A DNA stretch of 64,000 bases from NCBI GenBank assembly GCA_902616075.1, contig CACMRK010000003.1, positions 71,153-135,152 of the forward strand, written 5' to 3'. The stretch's first letter is position 1. The number at the start of each line of letters is the position of its first letter. Under the pieces are notes generated by a model. The model made no database searches, was not told the DNA's origin, and worked only from the letters and a program-made list of their open reading frames with translations. This document shows positions 53,536 to 64,000 of the stretch, one piece after another. Made by a program: the position numbers and the translations under genes. Source of the stretch: an uncultured Alphaproteobacteria bacterium. Lineage in GTDB: Bacteria; Pseudomonadota; Alphaproteobacteria; HIMB59; GCA-002718135.

Positions 53536-54126
53536 TTAGATTAAATGACCAAGTTTACTTTTCTTAGTTGAGATATATTTTTCATTATATCTATTTGTGT
53601 CTGAGGAAATAGGAACTCTTTGATTTACTTTGATACCCATATCTTCAAGTGCTTTTATTTTTTTTGGATTATTAGTCATCAAATCTAATTTTTTGATTCC
53701 TAAATATTTAACCATTCCAGCAATATTTTCATATGTTCTTTCATCATCTTTGAACCCTAATTGATGATTAGCTTCAACGGTATCTAGTCCTTTGTCTTGT
53801 AAACTATATGCTTTAATTTTATTTGAGAGACCAATGCCTCTTCCTTCTTGTTGAAGATAAAAAATAACTCCTCTGCCATTTCTAGCAATTTGTTTTAATG
53901 ATTCAGTTAGTTGAAATCTACAATCACACCTCATACTAAAAAAAGATTCTCCTGTAATACATTGCGAATGAATTCTAGATAAAACTGGTTCATCAGTAAG
54001 CAAGTCACCCATACATATTGCTAAATGATCCTTAGATTCATTTTCATCTGTAAAGGCATGAACAGTGAACTCTCCAATATCTGTTGGAAGTTTGCTAGTT
54101 TCAATAAACTTTAATTTGTCTGACAT
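53536..54126 (-). CDS. ribA: GTP cyclohydrolase II
   Basis: RIHSQCITGESFFSMRCDCRFQL, GRGVIFYLQQEGRGIGL, LMTNNPKKIKALEDMGI. Confidence 0.97.
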   Translation of the reverse strand: MSDKLKFIETSKLPTDIGEFTVHAFTDENESKDHLAICMGDLLTDEPVLSRIHSQCITGESFFSMRCDCRFQLTESLKQIARNGRGVIFYLQQEGRGIGLSNKIKAYSLQDKGLDTVEANHQLGFKDDERTYENIAGMVKYLGIKKLDLMTNNPKKIKALEDMGIKVNQRVPISSDTNRYNEKYISTKKSKLGHLI

Positions 54127-54599
54127 TATAGTTTAGTAGGATTTGGGGCACCTTTGTATACTTCTTCAGGATCAAAAACTTTTTCTTTCTCTTCAAATTT
54201 AAGAACAACTTTAGAGCTAGAATTATCTAAAGGAACACTTCTATAAAAACATGATCTATATCCTACATGACAGCTAGCACCACCTTTGACATCAACCCTT
54301 AACCAAACACAATCTTGATCATCATCAATTCTTATTTCTTTTATCTTCTGGGTTAATCCACTTGTTTTACCTTTATGCCAAAGTGTATTTCTACTTCTAG
54401 AAAAATAAACAGCTTCGCCCAAACTTATAGTTTTTTTAAAAGCTTCTTCATTCATATAACCTTGCATAAGTAGTTCACCAGATGAAAAATCTGTAGTTAC
54501 AACTGGTATCAGACCATTTGAGTCAAATTTTGGAGCCAGCTCATTTGACTCCTCAACTTGTTCTATAGATTTTCTTTTTTCAAATTGAATGTTATTCAT
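54126..54599 (-). CDS. hisI: Phosphoribosyl-AMP cyclohydrolase
   Basis: [66 protein letters not shown]. Confidence 0.96.
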   Translation of the reverse strand: MNNIQFEKRKSIEQVEESNELAPKFDSNGLIPVVTTDFSSGELLMQGYMNEEAFKKTISLGEAVYFSRSRNTLWHKGKTSGLTQKIKEIRIDDDQDCVWLRVDVKGGASCHVGYRSCFYRSVPLDNSSSKVVLKFEEKEKVFDPEEVYKGAPNPTKL

Positions 54600-55593
54600 T
54601 TTTTAATTTTTCAGCAGCTTCTAATGCGAAGTAAGTTAGTATACCATTTGCCCCAGCTCTTTTAAAAGATAAAAGAGATTCAATTATAACTTTTTCATTG
54701 AGCCAACCTTTATTAATTGATTCTTTTATCATCGAATATTCACCAGATACTTGGTAGGCAAAAGTTGGAACTTTAAATTCAGATTTTATTCTAGAAATAA
54801 TATCAAGATAAGGCATACCAGGCTTAACCATTACCATATCTGCTCCTTCACTTATATCTAATCCAACTTCTCTAATCGCTTCCTCACTGTTTGATGGATC
54901 CATTTGATATGTTAATTTACCATCTTTACCTAAACTAGAACCAGAGCCTATAGCATCTCTAAAAGGACCATAAAAACCTGAAGCATATTTAGCAGCGTAA
55001 GAAAGTATAAGGGTATCTGTTAAATTATTTGAATCTAATGCAGTTCTTATTCTTCCAACTCTTCCATCCATCATATCCGACGGGGCGATTACATCACAAC
55101 CAGCATTCGCTTGGACTAGAGCCTGTTGTTCCAAAATCTCCAAAGTTTTATCATTATCTATTTTATCATTTATAACTAAACCGTCGTGCCCATGGTCCGT
55201 AAAAGGATCTAACGCAACATCACATACGATACCAATATTTGGAAAATCTTTTTTGATACTTTTAATAGATCTGCACACCAAGTTGTTTTCATCTACAGCT
55301 AAACTTCCCTCGGAATTTTTAAGACCACTTTCAATTTGCGGAAAAATTGCAATAGCAGGAATATTAAATTTAACCGCTTTTTCTACTTTACTTAAAAGTT
55401 TATCAATAGAGTATCTGCTTATACCAGGCATCGAACTAATAGGATCCTCAACCTTGTTTCCCTCGCATACAAATAGAGGCAAGATTAAATCATTAACACT
55501 AAGTGTATTTTCAGCAACTAAACGGCGAGAGAATTCTTTCATTCTATTACGTCTAAGTCTTGTACTTGGAAACTTACCTTGCATGTTATTCAT
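54592..55593 (-). CDS. hemB: Delta-aminolevulinic acid dehydratase
   Basis: [81 protein letters not shown]. Confidence 0.98.
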   Translation of the reverse strand: MNNMQGKFPSTRLRRNRMKEFSRRLVAENTLSVNDLILPLFVCEGNKVEDPISSMPGISRYSIDKLLSKVEKAVKFNIPAIAIFPQIESGLKNSEGSLAVDENNLVCRSIKSIKKDFPNIGIVCDVALDPFTDHGHDGLVINDKIDNDKTLEILEQQALVQANAGCDVIAPSDMMDGRVGRIRTALDSNNLTDTLILSYAAKYASGFYGPFRDAIGSGSSLGKDGKLTYQMDPSNSEEAIREVGLDISEGADMVMVKPGMPYLDIISRIKSEFKVPTFAYQVSGEYSMIKESINKGWLNEKVIIESLLSFKRAGANGILTYFALEAAEKLKNE

Positions 55594-55596
55594 TTT

Positions 55597-57522
55597 TTAT
55601 TCTATTGGCGATTTTGCTTCTTTAGATAAGCTAGTAACAATATCTTCTAATTTAAAAATCTTTGTTTCAGAAGATCCAATTCTTCTAACCGACACTGTTT
55701 TATCTTGAGCTTCTTTTTTTCCAACAGCGATAATTGCTGGAACTTTACTATTACTGTGTTCACGTATTTTATAACCTATTTTTTCATTACGCGTATCTAT
55801 TTCGGCCCTTATTCCTTTTGATACTAATGCCTTTTGTACTTCATATGCATACTCATCAGTATCAGATGTAATTGTAGCAATCACAGCTTGCAATGGTGAA
55901 AGCCAAAACGGAAGATGGCCTGCATAATGTTCAATTAGAATGCCGGTGAATCTCTCTAAGGAACCGAATAGAGCTCTATGCAACATGACTGGTATTTTTT
56001 TATTACCATCTTCTCCAATATAAGTAGCTCCCAATCTTCCAGGTAAATTTAAATCTACTTGGAGTGTTCCGCATTGCCAGTCTCTGCCAATTGCATCACG
56101 TAAAACAAACTCTAATTTTGGACCGTAAAATGCACCTTCTCCTGGGTTGAGTGTATACTCGAGACCTGTTGCTTCCATGGCTTGCATTAATGCAGCCTCA
56201 GCTTTATCCCAAATAGCATCATCCCCTACGCGTTTTTCAGGACGGTCAGAAAATTTAATTCTAACATTATCGAAACCAAAGTCCTTATAGATACTAAGTA
56301 TCAAATCACATACCGTTTTACTCTCTTGTGTAATTTGATCTTCTGTACAAAATATATGTGCATCATCTTGCGTGAATGCTCTAACCCTCATTAATCCATG
56401 AAGAGCACCTGATGGTTCATAACGATGTACTTTTCCGAATTCAGATAATAGAAATGGTAAGTCTCTATAACTTTTTAATCCTTGTTTAAAAATTTCTACA
56501 GCACCAGGGCAATTCATTGGTTTGATAGCATAAATTTTATCGTCTTTTGCTTCAGTTCTAAACATCATGTCACTAAATTTGTCCCAGTGACCAGACGTTT
56601 CCCATAGAGACTTATCCATCATGTCTGGCGTATTAGTTTCTACGTAACCTGCCTTGTCTTGTCTGTTTCGCATATAATTTATTAGCGATTGGAATAATGT
56701 CCAACCCTTAGGATGCCAAAACACTGCTCCAGGAGCCTCTTCCTGAAAATGAAATAAATCCATTTCTCTTCCTAGTTTTCGGTGATCTCTTTTTTCTGCT
56801 TCTTCAATTTGTAAAAGGTGTTGTTCAAGATCTCTTTCTGTTGCCCAGGCCGTTCCATAAATTCTTGTTAGCATTGTATTAGATGAATCACCTCGCCAGT
56901 AAGCGCCAGCAACTTTCATTAATTTAAATGCTTTACCAATTTGTTTTGTTGAAACCATATGAGGGCCTCGGCACAAGTCTAACCAATCACCTTGTTTGTA
57001 AATACTAATTTCCTCATTATCAGGCAGATCATTAATTAGTTCAACTTTATAGTCTTCACCTTTATCTTTAAAATATTTTATCGATTCCTCTTTAGACCAC
57101 ACTTCTCTTATGAAATTTTTATTTCTTTGAATGATGTCGTGCATCTTCTTTTCAATTTTTGGAAGATCTGCAACAGTAAAAGGTTCATCTCTTGCAAAAT
57201 CATAATAAAAACCATTTTCAATTGCTGGACCAATTGTAACTTGTGTTCCAGGAAATAATTCCTGGACAGCTTCTGCCATTACGTGAGCACAATCATGTCG
57301 TATTAATTCAAGTGCTTCCTCGCTATCTCTTTTTAAAATCGCTACAGATGCATTACCATTAATAGGTAAACTAATATCTTTTATCTCATTATTAATTTTT
57401 ATAGCAACTGATTCTTTGGCAAGAGATTTAGAAATTTCCGATGCCAATTCAAGACCATTGATGCCTTTATCAACTTCTTTTTTATTTCCATCTGGAAATG
57501 TAATTATTATCTTTTCACTCAT
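55597..57522 (-). CDS. thrS: Threonyl-tRNA synthetase
   Basis: TGS domain, [79 protein letters not shown]. Confidence 0.99.
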   Translation of the reverse strand: MSEKIIITFPDGNKKEVDKGINGLELASEISKSLAKESVAIKINNEIKDISLPINGNASVAILKRDSEEALELIRHDCAHVMAEAVQELFPGTQVTIGPAIENGFYYDFARDEPFTVADLPKIEKKMHDIIQRNKNFIREVWSKEESIKYFKDKGEDYKVELINDLPDNEEISIYKQGDWLDLCRGPHMVSTKQIGKAFKLMKVAGAYWRGDSSNTMLTRIYGTAWATERDLEQHLLQIEEAEKRDHRKLGREMDLFHFQEEAPGAVFWHPKGWTLFQSLINYMRNRQDKAGYVETNTPDMMDKSLWETSGHWDKFSDMMFRTEAKDDKIYAIKPMNCPGAVEIFKQGLKSYRDLPFLLSEFGKVHRYEPSGALHGLMRVRAFTQDDAHIFCTEDQITQESKTVCDLILSIYKDFGFDNVRIKFSDRPEKRVGDDAIWDKAEAALMQAMEATGLEYTLNPGEGAFYGPKLEFVLRDAIGRDWQCGTLQVDLNLPGRLGATYIGEDGNKKIPVMLHRALFGSLERFTGILIEHYAGHLPFWLSPLQAVIATITSDTDEYAYEVQKALVSKGIRAEIDTRNEKIGYKIREHSNSKVPAIIAVGKKEAQDKTVSVRRIGSSETKIFKLEDIVTSLSKEAKSPIE

Positions 57523-58904
57523 CTAGATTTCCGCCAAATCGTTCCTTTATCAGTATCTTCTATTTCTATGCCTTTATCTTTTAATGTGTCCCTAATAGTA
57601 TCTGCCAAATTAAAATTTTTACTGCGTCTAGCTTCATTACGTTCATTTATCAACCTTTCAATTTCTTCAGTATTTTCAGTATCTTTTTGATTATAACCTA
57701 ACCAATTTCCTGGATCATCTTCAAGAATACCTAATATTTTACCGGCAGAAAGAAGATTTTTTTTGATTTCTTTTTTTCTTTCATCAGATGCAGATGAAGC
57801 ATCATTTGCTTCTTCATTAAGTTTTGCAATGACTTTAGGTGTATTCAAATCATCTAAAAATGATTCCATTATAGAATCAGATGGTAAGTTAGAATCTATT
57901 TCAACTTCTGACAGCTCTAATAGCACTCTATAAAGTCGATCTATCATTTTGCTATTTTGTTCAATGATTTCTTCTGTCCAGTTCAATGGCTGTTTGTAAT
58001 GAGCTGACAACAATGTTAATCGCAAAACCTCTCCCTTGTATTTTTTATTGAGATCATGAACGAGTCTAATATTGCCAATTGACTTCGACATTTTTTCTCC
58101 CTCAACATTAACAAATCCATTATGAAACCAATAAGCTGCAAAATCTTTAGGATCTTTATTTTCTGATATGGAACAAGTTTGTGCTATTTCATTTTCATGA
58201 TGCGGAAATACCAAGTCAATACCACCGCTATGGATATCAAAAGGAAGACCTAATGATTTTTCTGACATAACGGAGCATTCTAAATGCCATCCTGGTCTTC
58301 CAAATCCCCAAGGTGAATCCCAACCAGGTAAGGGTGTGGGAGATGGTTTCCATAAAATAAAATCTGCCGGATCTTTTTTGAACGGCGCTACTTCAACACG
58401 GCTTCCAGCTATTTGTTCGTCTCTATTTCTTTTTGAAAGAATTCCATAATTATCAAAACTTGGCACATGAAATAAAACATGACCCTCTTTTTCATAAGCT
58501 TTATTTTCATCAATTAATTTTTTTATCAACTCGATCATTTCTTTAATATGATCAGTTGCCCTTGGTTGAATATCAGGAAGATTAACGCCAAGTGCACTCA
58601 TGTCATTATTGTAAATCTCTGTATATTTATTTGTGATAACACTAATGTCCTCACCTGTTTCTTTAGAAGCTTCTATAATCTTGTCATCAATATCAGTGAT
58701 ATTAGATACATAGGTCACTTGTTTAAATTGTGTTTTTAATACACGGACTAATAAATCATTTACAACTGCCATACGCGCATTACCTATGTGCGCAAAATTG
58801 TAAACAGTTGGACCGCAAGCATATATTCTTACATGATCTGGATTAACTGGTTTAAAAAATTCTTTTTTACCACTTAATGTGTTTTGTAACTGTAATGACA
58901 TCAA
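57519..58904 (-). CDS. cysS: Cysteinyl-tRNA synthetase
   Basis: [67 protein letters not shown]. Confidence 0.98.
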   Translation of the reverse strand: MMSLQLQNTLSGKKEFFKPVNPDHVRIYACGPTVYNFAHIGNARMAVVNDLLVRVLKTQFKQVTYVSNITDIDDKIIEASKETGEDISVITNKYTEIYNNDMSALGVNLPDIQPRATDHIKEMIELIKKLIDENKAYEKEGHVLFHVPSFDNYGILSKRNRDEQIAGSRVEVAPFKKDPADFILWKPSPTPLPGWDSPWGFGRPGWHLECSVMSEKSLGLPFDIHSGGIDLVFPHHENEIAQTCSISENKDPKDFAAYWFHNGFVNVEGEKMSKSIGNIRLVHDLNKKYKGEVLRLTLLSAHYKQPLNWTEEIIEQNSKMIDRLYRVLLELSEVEIDSNLPSDSIMESFLDDLNTPKVIAKLNEEANDASSASDERKKEIKKNLLSAGKILGILEDDPGNWLGYNQKDTENTEEIERLINERNEARRSKNFNLADTIRDTLKDKGIEIEDTDKGTIWRKSR

Positions 58905-58912
58905 TATAATTT

Positions 58913-59335
58913 TTAATAATTAAGTTCTATTACCACGGGTTCGCCATGAACTAAAATGATTGCGGCTTTTTCAAATGATGGAGGACCTTTTGGTTGATAA
59001 TTATTACTAAAGGCAAAACCTTCTTTTGGTCTCCAGAATAATCCAGTCTTTAATTTTCCATCTGAATCTTCATCGTGATAGGCAACAATTGCTATTTTTC
59101 CTTCATGTATCTTACTCAAAGGAACTACAACCTCACCCTTTTGTACTCTTTTTCTAACGCTCTCAATTGCTAATTCTTCATCCAAAAAGCTCTCTTTTGA
59201 GTCATATATCTTAACATCAATGTAGCCATCACCATGTTCTACATTTGGAAAAATGATAGTTCCATGTGCAAAAAGACCTAAAGACCATGTGACTGTTAAG
59301 CCAAAAAAGAATATTTTAGTAAAAAAACTTTTCAT
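58913..59335 (-). CDS. DUF2141 family secreted protein
   Basis: Signal peptide; IAIVAYHDEDSDGKLKTGLFWRPKEGFAFSNN typical of DUF2141. Confidence 0.85.
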   Translation of the reverse strand: MKSFFTKIFFFGLTVTWSLGLFAHGTIIFPNVEHGDGYIDVKIYDSKESFLDEELAIESVRKRVQKGEVVVPLSKIHEGKIAIVAYHDEDSDGKLKTGLFWRPKEGFAFSNNYQPKGPPSFEKAAIILVHGEPVVIELNY

Positions 59336-59363
59336 ATAAGTATCCTAATTATAATAGAATCAA

Positions 59364-60569
59364 GTGCTGAACAATAAAGAATATCTAAATAGACTATATC
59401 AATCAGATAAACCTCTTATAATTTATAAAACTGATAAGGGTTATGACATCTATACTGATTTTTCTACAAGAATTATTATTAATAAAAAAAATCTAAAATA
59501 TTTTCTTAATATCCAATCAAAATCAAAAAAATCTAAGATTGAAGAATTGAATTGTTATGTTGGTTTCTTTGGTTATAAACTTCTTTGTGAAAATATAGGA
59601 ATAAAGTTTCCAAAACAGCGATCTAAAAATTTTCATAGCGGTGTATTTTACAAGCCACAAACTAAAATTAGTATTGGTAAAAAAATAATAATCAAAAGCA
59701 TTAAACCCAATTTTAGAAATATAAGTATAAATACAAAAAAATATTTACAGTTAAATAAAAAGTTTAATCTTAATTTATCTTTAAAGCAGTACTCTAAGAT
59801 ATTTGATGATTTCTCTAAAAATATTAAACAGGGAAAAACTTATCAAATTAAAATAGCTCAAACATATTCGAAAAAAGGTAATATCAATTCTATTGATCTT
59901 TTTTGGAAGCTAATGAAAATGAATGAATCGCCTGAAAGTTTTCTTATCAGGGAAAAAGACTATAATATCGTAAGTTGTTCACCAGAGACACTCATATTGA
60001 AAAAAGATAACACAATTAGAACTAAACCTATTGCTGGAACATTAAGAAAAACAAAGCAGTTAAATAAAAATAAAGCACTAACATTCTTTAGAAGAAATGA
60101 AAAAGAAACCAAAGAACATAATATGATTGTTGATATGGAAAGAAATGATCTGTCTAAAATTTGTAAAACAGGATCTGTAAAAATAGATAAACTAAAAAAG
60201 GTTGAGGAATATCGAGATCTTTTTCATTACGTTACAACAATCAAGGGAATTATAAAAAATAAAATGAGTAACCATGATATAATTTCTTCTTTAATGCCAG
60301 GTGGTTCAGTCATTGGTTGTCCAAAAATTAGTACTATTCAACTTCTAAATAGAAAAGAAAAATTTGACAGAAATATTTATACAGGCAGTTTTGGAATTAT
60401 ACATTCAAATGGCGATATGCGATTTAATATAATGATTAGAACACTGCTTAATTTTAAAAATGATATTGAATTATCAGTTGCTAGTGGTGTGATCTTAGGC
60501 AGTACCGCAAAAAAAGAATATAATGAAAATTATATTAAAGCTAAATCACTTTTAGATCTATTTAACTAA
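59364..60569 (+). CDS. Chorismate-utilising enzyme, PabB/TrpE family component I (GTG start)
   Basis: KPIAGTLRKT, ERNDLSKICKTGSVKI, MPGGSVIGCPKISTIQLL, YTGSFGIIHSNGDMRFNIMIRTL; first gene of a pab/fol operon; PIAGT rather than PIKGT leaves PabB vs TrpE open. Confidence 0.85.
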   Translation: MLNNKEYLNRLYQSDKPLIIYKTDKGYDIYTDFSTRIIINKKNLKYFLNIQSKSKKSKIEELNCYVGFFGYKLLCENIGIKFPKQRSKNFHSGVFYKPQTKISIGKKIIIKSIKPNFRNISINTKKYLQLNKKFNLNLSLKQYSKIFDDFSKNIKQGKTYQIKIAQTYSKKGNINSIDLFWKLMKMNESPESFLIREKDYNIVSCSPETLILKKDNTIRTKPIAGTLRKTKQLNKNKALTFFRRNEKETKEHNMIVDMERNDLSKICKTGSVKIDKLKKVEEYRDLFHYVTTIKGIIKNKMSNHDIISSLMPGGSVIGCPKISTIQLLNRKEKFDRNIYTGSFGIIHSNGDMRFNIMIRTLLNFKNDIELSVASGVILGSTAKKEYNENYIKAKSLLDLFN

Positions 60570-61126
60570 TGATTTATCTCATTGATCACGAAGACTCATT
60601 CACATACAATTTAGCCCATCTACTAGATAGTATTGAGCCAACATTTGTTTCAAATTATTATGAAATAAATCAAACAAAACTAGAAAAATCTTCGACCATC
60701 GTTCTTTCACCAGGCCCTGGTGAACCAAAAGATTATCCATTAACAACTAAGATTTACAATAAATATAAAGGAAAGAAAAAAATATTAGGAATATGTTTAG
60801 GTTTCCAACAAATAGTTTTTTGTGAAGGAGCTAAAATAGTTCAACAAAAAAATATTCTTCATGGTTATCAGAGTCATATTAAAGTTACTAACGATAAATC
60901 AATTTTTAAAAAAAATTTTAATTTCCTTGGAGGTCGATATCATTCCTTAAAAATGGCTGAACCATTTGTTTCTCAATCAATGATAATTACAATGCGTTGT
61001 GTAAAAACAAATGTAGCAATGGCGGTTGAAGATGATATTAATAAAGTCTATGGATTACAGTTTCACCCAGATTCATTTTTAAGTCCACATGGAAAATATC
61101 TTATTAAAAAAATCCTTTCACGCTAA
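60569..61126 (+). CDS. Class I glutamine amidotransferase, PabA/TrpG-like
   Basis: IDHEDSFTYNLAHLL, LSPGPGEPKDY, GICLGFQ, YGLQFHPDSFLSPHG. Confidence 0.9.
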   Translation: MIYLIDHEDSFTYNLAHLLDSIEPTFVSNYYEINQTKLEKSSTIVLSPGPGEPKDYPLTTKIYNKYKGKKKILGICLGFQQIVFCEGAKIVQQKNILHGYQSHIKVTNDKSIFKKNFNFLGGRYHSLKMAEPFVSQSMIITMRCVKTNVAMAVEDDINKVYGLQFHPDSFLSPHGKYLIKKILSR

Positions 61127-61844
61127 GAATTTTAAATTACTTAAGTTCAATTCTCTTTGGGGATACAAGGGCATCTTTACAACAATTAGATTATTTGGCA
61201 AAGAGCCAAATTTTATCTTAGTTGATCAGCATTTAAAAAAACTAAATAAAGATTTAAGATACTTTGGCATTGATGTTAAAATTTCAAAAAATTTTTTAAC
61301 TAATTTTTTAAATAAATATTCAAAAATTAAAAATTACGATCACCTATTAAGAATTGCAGTCACAAAAAAAATAATCTCATTATCTGTACGTAAACGAAAC
61401 AAAGATCACAAGTATTTTACTGCAAAATTTTTTAGATTCCAACGGGCTTTACCTAACTTCAAAAACTTACAATACAAAAAAATAATTTCTTTACAAAAAA
61501 AAATTAATTTACAAAAAGAAGAGATTCTTTTTTATTTTAACAACAAAATTTTAGAAGGCTCTACGACCAATTTAATTTTTGTAAACGGTAATAAATTATT
61601 TACTCCAAAAAATTACTATTATCATGGAATTACTCTAGAATACTTAATTAAAAATCTACCTTATAAAATTCATAGAACAGATATTAATATTTCTAGTTTA
61701 CATCAATTTAGTGAAATACTTCTAGTTGGTTCTGGTAAAGGTGTGGTTAGTATTTCTTTTATTAAACAATTTAATTGGTATAGGTCTTCAATGAAAATGT
61801 ATAATTTATTATCAAAAAAATATGCAAAAATATTATTGAAATGA
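61089..61844 (+). CDS. Class IV PLP aminotransferase, PabC-like (aminodeoxychorismate lyase)
   Basis: KILEGSTTNLIFVNGNKLFTPKNYYYHGITLEYLI and SEILLVGSGKGVVSI; position between pabA and folP. Confidence 0.8.
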   Translation: MENILLKKSFHAKNFKLLKFNSLWGYKGIFTTIRLFGKEPNFILVDQHLKKLNKDLRYFGIDVKISKNFLTNFLNKYSKIKNYDHLLRIAVTKKIISLSVRKRNKDHKYFTAKFFRFQRALPNFKNLQYKKIISLQKKINLQKEEILFYFNNKILEGSTTNLIFVNGNKLFTPKNYYYHGITLEYLIKNLPYKIHRTDINISSLHQFSEILLVGSGKGVVSISFIKQFNWYRSSMKMYNLLSKKYAKILLK

Positions 61845-62659
61845 AATTAGGAAATTATAATTTTAAACTATCTAGTCCAACGGTAATGGGAATATGTAAT
61901 GTTACTCCCGACTCTTTTAGTGATGGTGGCAAGAGTTTTAAAAGTTCAGATGCACTAAAAAATATTAAAGAAATGGTAAAAAATGGAGCAAGTATTATTG
62001 ATATTGGGGCAGAAAGTACAAGACCTGGTTCAGATCCATTAACACACAAAGAAGAAGTTAAAAGATTAGAGCCGATATTAAAAAAATTGCCAAAAAATAA
62101 ATTTGTCATATCGGTTGATACTAATAAAATTGAAACTCAAGAATATGCATTAAATATGGGAGCACACATTATAAATGATGTCTTCGGTGGCTCAGAAGAT
62201 TTATTCTTTTTAACTAAAAAATTTAAAACAGGTTTAATTTTAATGCACACACCTGCGCCACCCAAAACTATGCAAAAGAAAATACACTCATATAATAATG
62301 TTGTACAAGATATTAAAAAAATATTTCTTCAGAAAATTAAACAATTAGAAAAAATAAAAATTCCTTCATCCAAAGTTTGGTTTGACCCAGGTATTGGTTT
62401 TGGTAAAAATTTAAAACAAAATATAGAAATCATGCAAAAAATTAATCAATTTAAATTTAAGGGATATGGATTATTATTAGGATCATCTAGAAAAAGCTGG
62501 ATCAACTTCATAGATAATAGTGAAACAAATCAAAGATTGGGAGGTTCAATCGCTTCTGCATTATATTGTTATCAAAAGGGAGTTGATATATTTAGAGTTC
62601 ACGACATAAAAGAAACGTCTCAATCATTAAAAATTTTTGAAAAACTATGTTCAAAGTAG
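61841..62659 (+). CDS. folP: Dihydropteroate synthase
   Basis: VMGICNVTPDSFSDGGK, IDIGAESTRPGSDPL, ISVDTNKIETQEYAL, DPGIGFGKNLKQN. Confidence 0.97.
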   Translation: MKLGNYNFKLSSPTVMGICNVTPDSFSDGGKSFKSSDALKNIKEMVKNGASIIDIGAESTRPGSDPLTHKEEVKRLEPILKKLPKNKFVISVDTNKIETQEYALNMGAHIINDVFGGSEDLFFLTKKFKTGLILMHTPAPPKTMQKKIHSYNNVVQDIKKIFLQKIKQLEKIKIPSSKVWFDPGIGFGKNLKQNIEIMQKINQFKFKGYGLLLGSSRKSWINFIDNSETNQRLGGSIASALYCYQKGVDIFRVHDIKETSQSLKIFEKLCSK

Positions 62660-62991
62660 AAATTAAAAACTTATCCATCAGTGCAAATATAGGTATCACT
62701 GCTCAAGAGAGAAAGAAAAAACAGTTGTTAAAGGTAACATTAGAATTTAGTTATCCTGTTAAAAACTCACTAGATTTAAATAATATAAATAATGTGAAGG
62801 ATTATTCATCTATTACAAAATATTTAAAAACTTTCATAAAGGAGTCTCAATCACATACTCTTGAGCATTTAATAATAAAAACATCCAATGTTCTTGAAAA
62901 AAAATTTAAAATAAAAAAAGTTAAAATTACAATTAATAAAACAGCTGTAGCAAAAAAATATGGAGCTGACTCACTAAGTGTATCAAACTGA
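62647..62991 (+). CDS. folB: Dihydroneopterin aldolase
   Basis: IGITAQERKKKQLLKVTLEF, VKDYSSITKYLKTFIKESQSHTLEHLI, KITINKTAVAKKYGADSLSV. Confidence 0.9.
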   Translation: MFKVEIKNLSISANIGITAQERKKKQLLKVTLEFSYPVKNSLDLNNINNVKDYSSITKYLKTFIKESQSHTLEHLIIKTSNVLEKKFKIKKVKITINKTAVAKKYGADSLSVSN

Positions 62992-63478
62992 AACAATAAT
63001 CGCACTTGGCTCAAATCTAGGTAATGCTATATTTAATTTACGGTGTGCTGTTAGAGAGTTAAAAAATATTGGTAATATAAAAAAATTTGCAAATATTTAT
63101 GTTTCTTCTCCTTATGGATACAAATCGCAAAGTAATTTTTTTAATACCGCAATAAAACTATTAACCAACCAGCAGCCATTAGAATTAATAAATAATATTT
63201 ATGAAATTGAAAAAAAATTAAAAAAAAATAAAAAAATTATCAATGGTCCAAGGAACATTGATTTGGATATTATTTTTTTTGGCAAACAAATATTTAATAA
63301 AAAAAATTTAATAATTCCTCACCCAAGAGCGGCTGAAAGAGATTTTGTGTTATATCCAATACTTGATATTGATCCATTTTTTAGACATCCGCTTGAAAAA
63401 AAATCAGTAAAAGTCTTATCGCAAGAGTTGCAAAATAAATATATTATTAAACGTTTATCCTACCGAAATTTGATTTAA
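62978..63478 (+). CDS. folK: HPPK, 2-amino-4-hydroxy-6-hydroxymethyldihydropteridine pyrophosphokinase (GTG start)
   Basis: IIALGSNLGNAIFNL, SSPYGYKSQSNFFNTAIKL, GPRNIDLDIIFFG, IPHPRAAERDFVLYPILDI. Confidence 0.96.
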   Translation: MYQTETIIALGSNLGNAIFNLRCAVRELKNIGNIKKFANIYVSSPYGYKSQSNFFNTAIKLLTNQQPLELINNIYEIEKKLKKNKKIINGPRNIDLDIIFFGKQIFNKKNLIIPHPRAAERDFVLYPILDIDPFFRHPLEKKSVKVLSQELQNKYIIKRLSYRNLI

Positions 63479-64000
63479 AAAATCTTTGAGTTTTGATTTA
63501 GAAATTAAATTTCTCTGATTTTTCAAGCTTCTAGAAATATCTAATCCAAAAGGTGTTATTTGTTTTAGAATGTTGGAAACATTTTTTTTGTCTATACCGC
63601 CACCAATATAAACTGGAATATTTTTACTTTTTATAAACTGTATTTGTTTAATACTTTTTCTCAATGAATACTTTTTAATACTCTTTTTCCTATAAACATT
63701 CATATCAAAATAAATAACATCAACAATTTTTCTAATTGATTCAATGTATTTTTTATCAAAATTTTCTGGATTAATTGCAATACCAATTTTTAATCTTCTA
63801 AATATTTTTTTTATTTTTAATAAATCTTTTTTGGGAAAATGATATGAACATGAAATTGTCTTTGGTTTTGTAAAATCTATTTGCTCTATTAGCTTGTCTA
63901 AAGATACATACCGAGTCAGAAGCACTGATTCTATCTTATAATTTTTACATTCTTTAATTAATGATTGTATTTTTTTATCACTAACTGTGTTTGGTCCATT
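63455..64000 (-). CDS. TrpF-like (phosphoribosylanthranilate isomerase-family) protein, 5' end outside window
   Basis: Frame is open to the window edge: NGPNTVSDKKIQSLIKECKNYKIESVLLTRYVSLDKLIEQI...; C-terminal IPVYIGGGIDKKNVSNILKQITPFGLDISRS resembles TrpF beta7-beta8. Confidence 0.7.
   Translation of the reverse strand, partial: NGPNTVSDKKIQSLIKECKNYKIESVLLTRYVSLDKLIEQIDFTKPKTISCSYHFPKKDLLKIKKIFRRLKIGIAINPENFDKKYIESIRKIVDVIYFDMNVYRKKSIKKYSLRKSIKQIQFIKSKNIPVYIGGGIDKKNVSNILKQITPFGLDISRSLKNQRNLISKSKLKDFLNQISVG

Overview
This 64 kb window is AT-rich, gene-dense and comes from the chromosome of a streamlined alphaproteobacterium. The SAR11/HIMB59-like look is inferred from composition, tight ATGA-type gene overlaps and synteny; taxonomy was not tested. 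Nearly every long ORF is a recognisable housekeeping gene. The backbone is the alphaproteobacterial origin neighbourhood: leuS-lptE-holA / parB-parA-rsmG-mnmG-mnmE-rho <- candidate oriC -> maf-aroE-coaE-dnaQ-tim44-smr. Other blocks are hslVU and his genes, rsmI/BON/LpoA-like, rdgB-rph, hrcA-grpE-dnaK-dnaJ-dapB, pyruvate carboxylase, upp plus a BMP-type nucleoside ABC transporter, katG, ribA-hisI-hemB-thrS-cysS, and a pab/fol operon. I saw no tRNA, rRNA, CRISPR array, prophage or transposon. The most interesting observations are: (i) a probable oriC between rho and maf, with two perfect TTTCACGTGAAA parS sites about 2.5 kb away; (ii) a T4-type GH24 lysozyme in the slot usually held by mltA between tim44 and smr; (iii) a 10-bp hairpin whose right arm includes the last base of the start codon and the first codons of the nucleoside ABC transporter ATPase; (iv) a double-domain PAP2 phosphatase next to an ArnT-like glycosyltransferase; (v) a PabB-like enzyme with the TrpE-type PIAGT motif, a PabA-like amidotransferase with a Cys-His-Asp triad, and a TrpF-like paralogue, all around the folate operon; (vi) an orphan regulator with a degenerate receiver domain; and (vii) a perfect 18-bp palindrome upstream of the porin gene. 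I found no clearly new multi-gene defence or mobile system.
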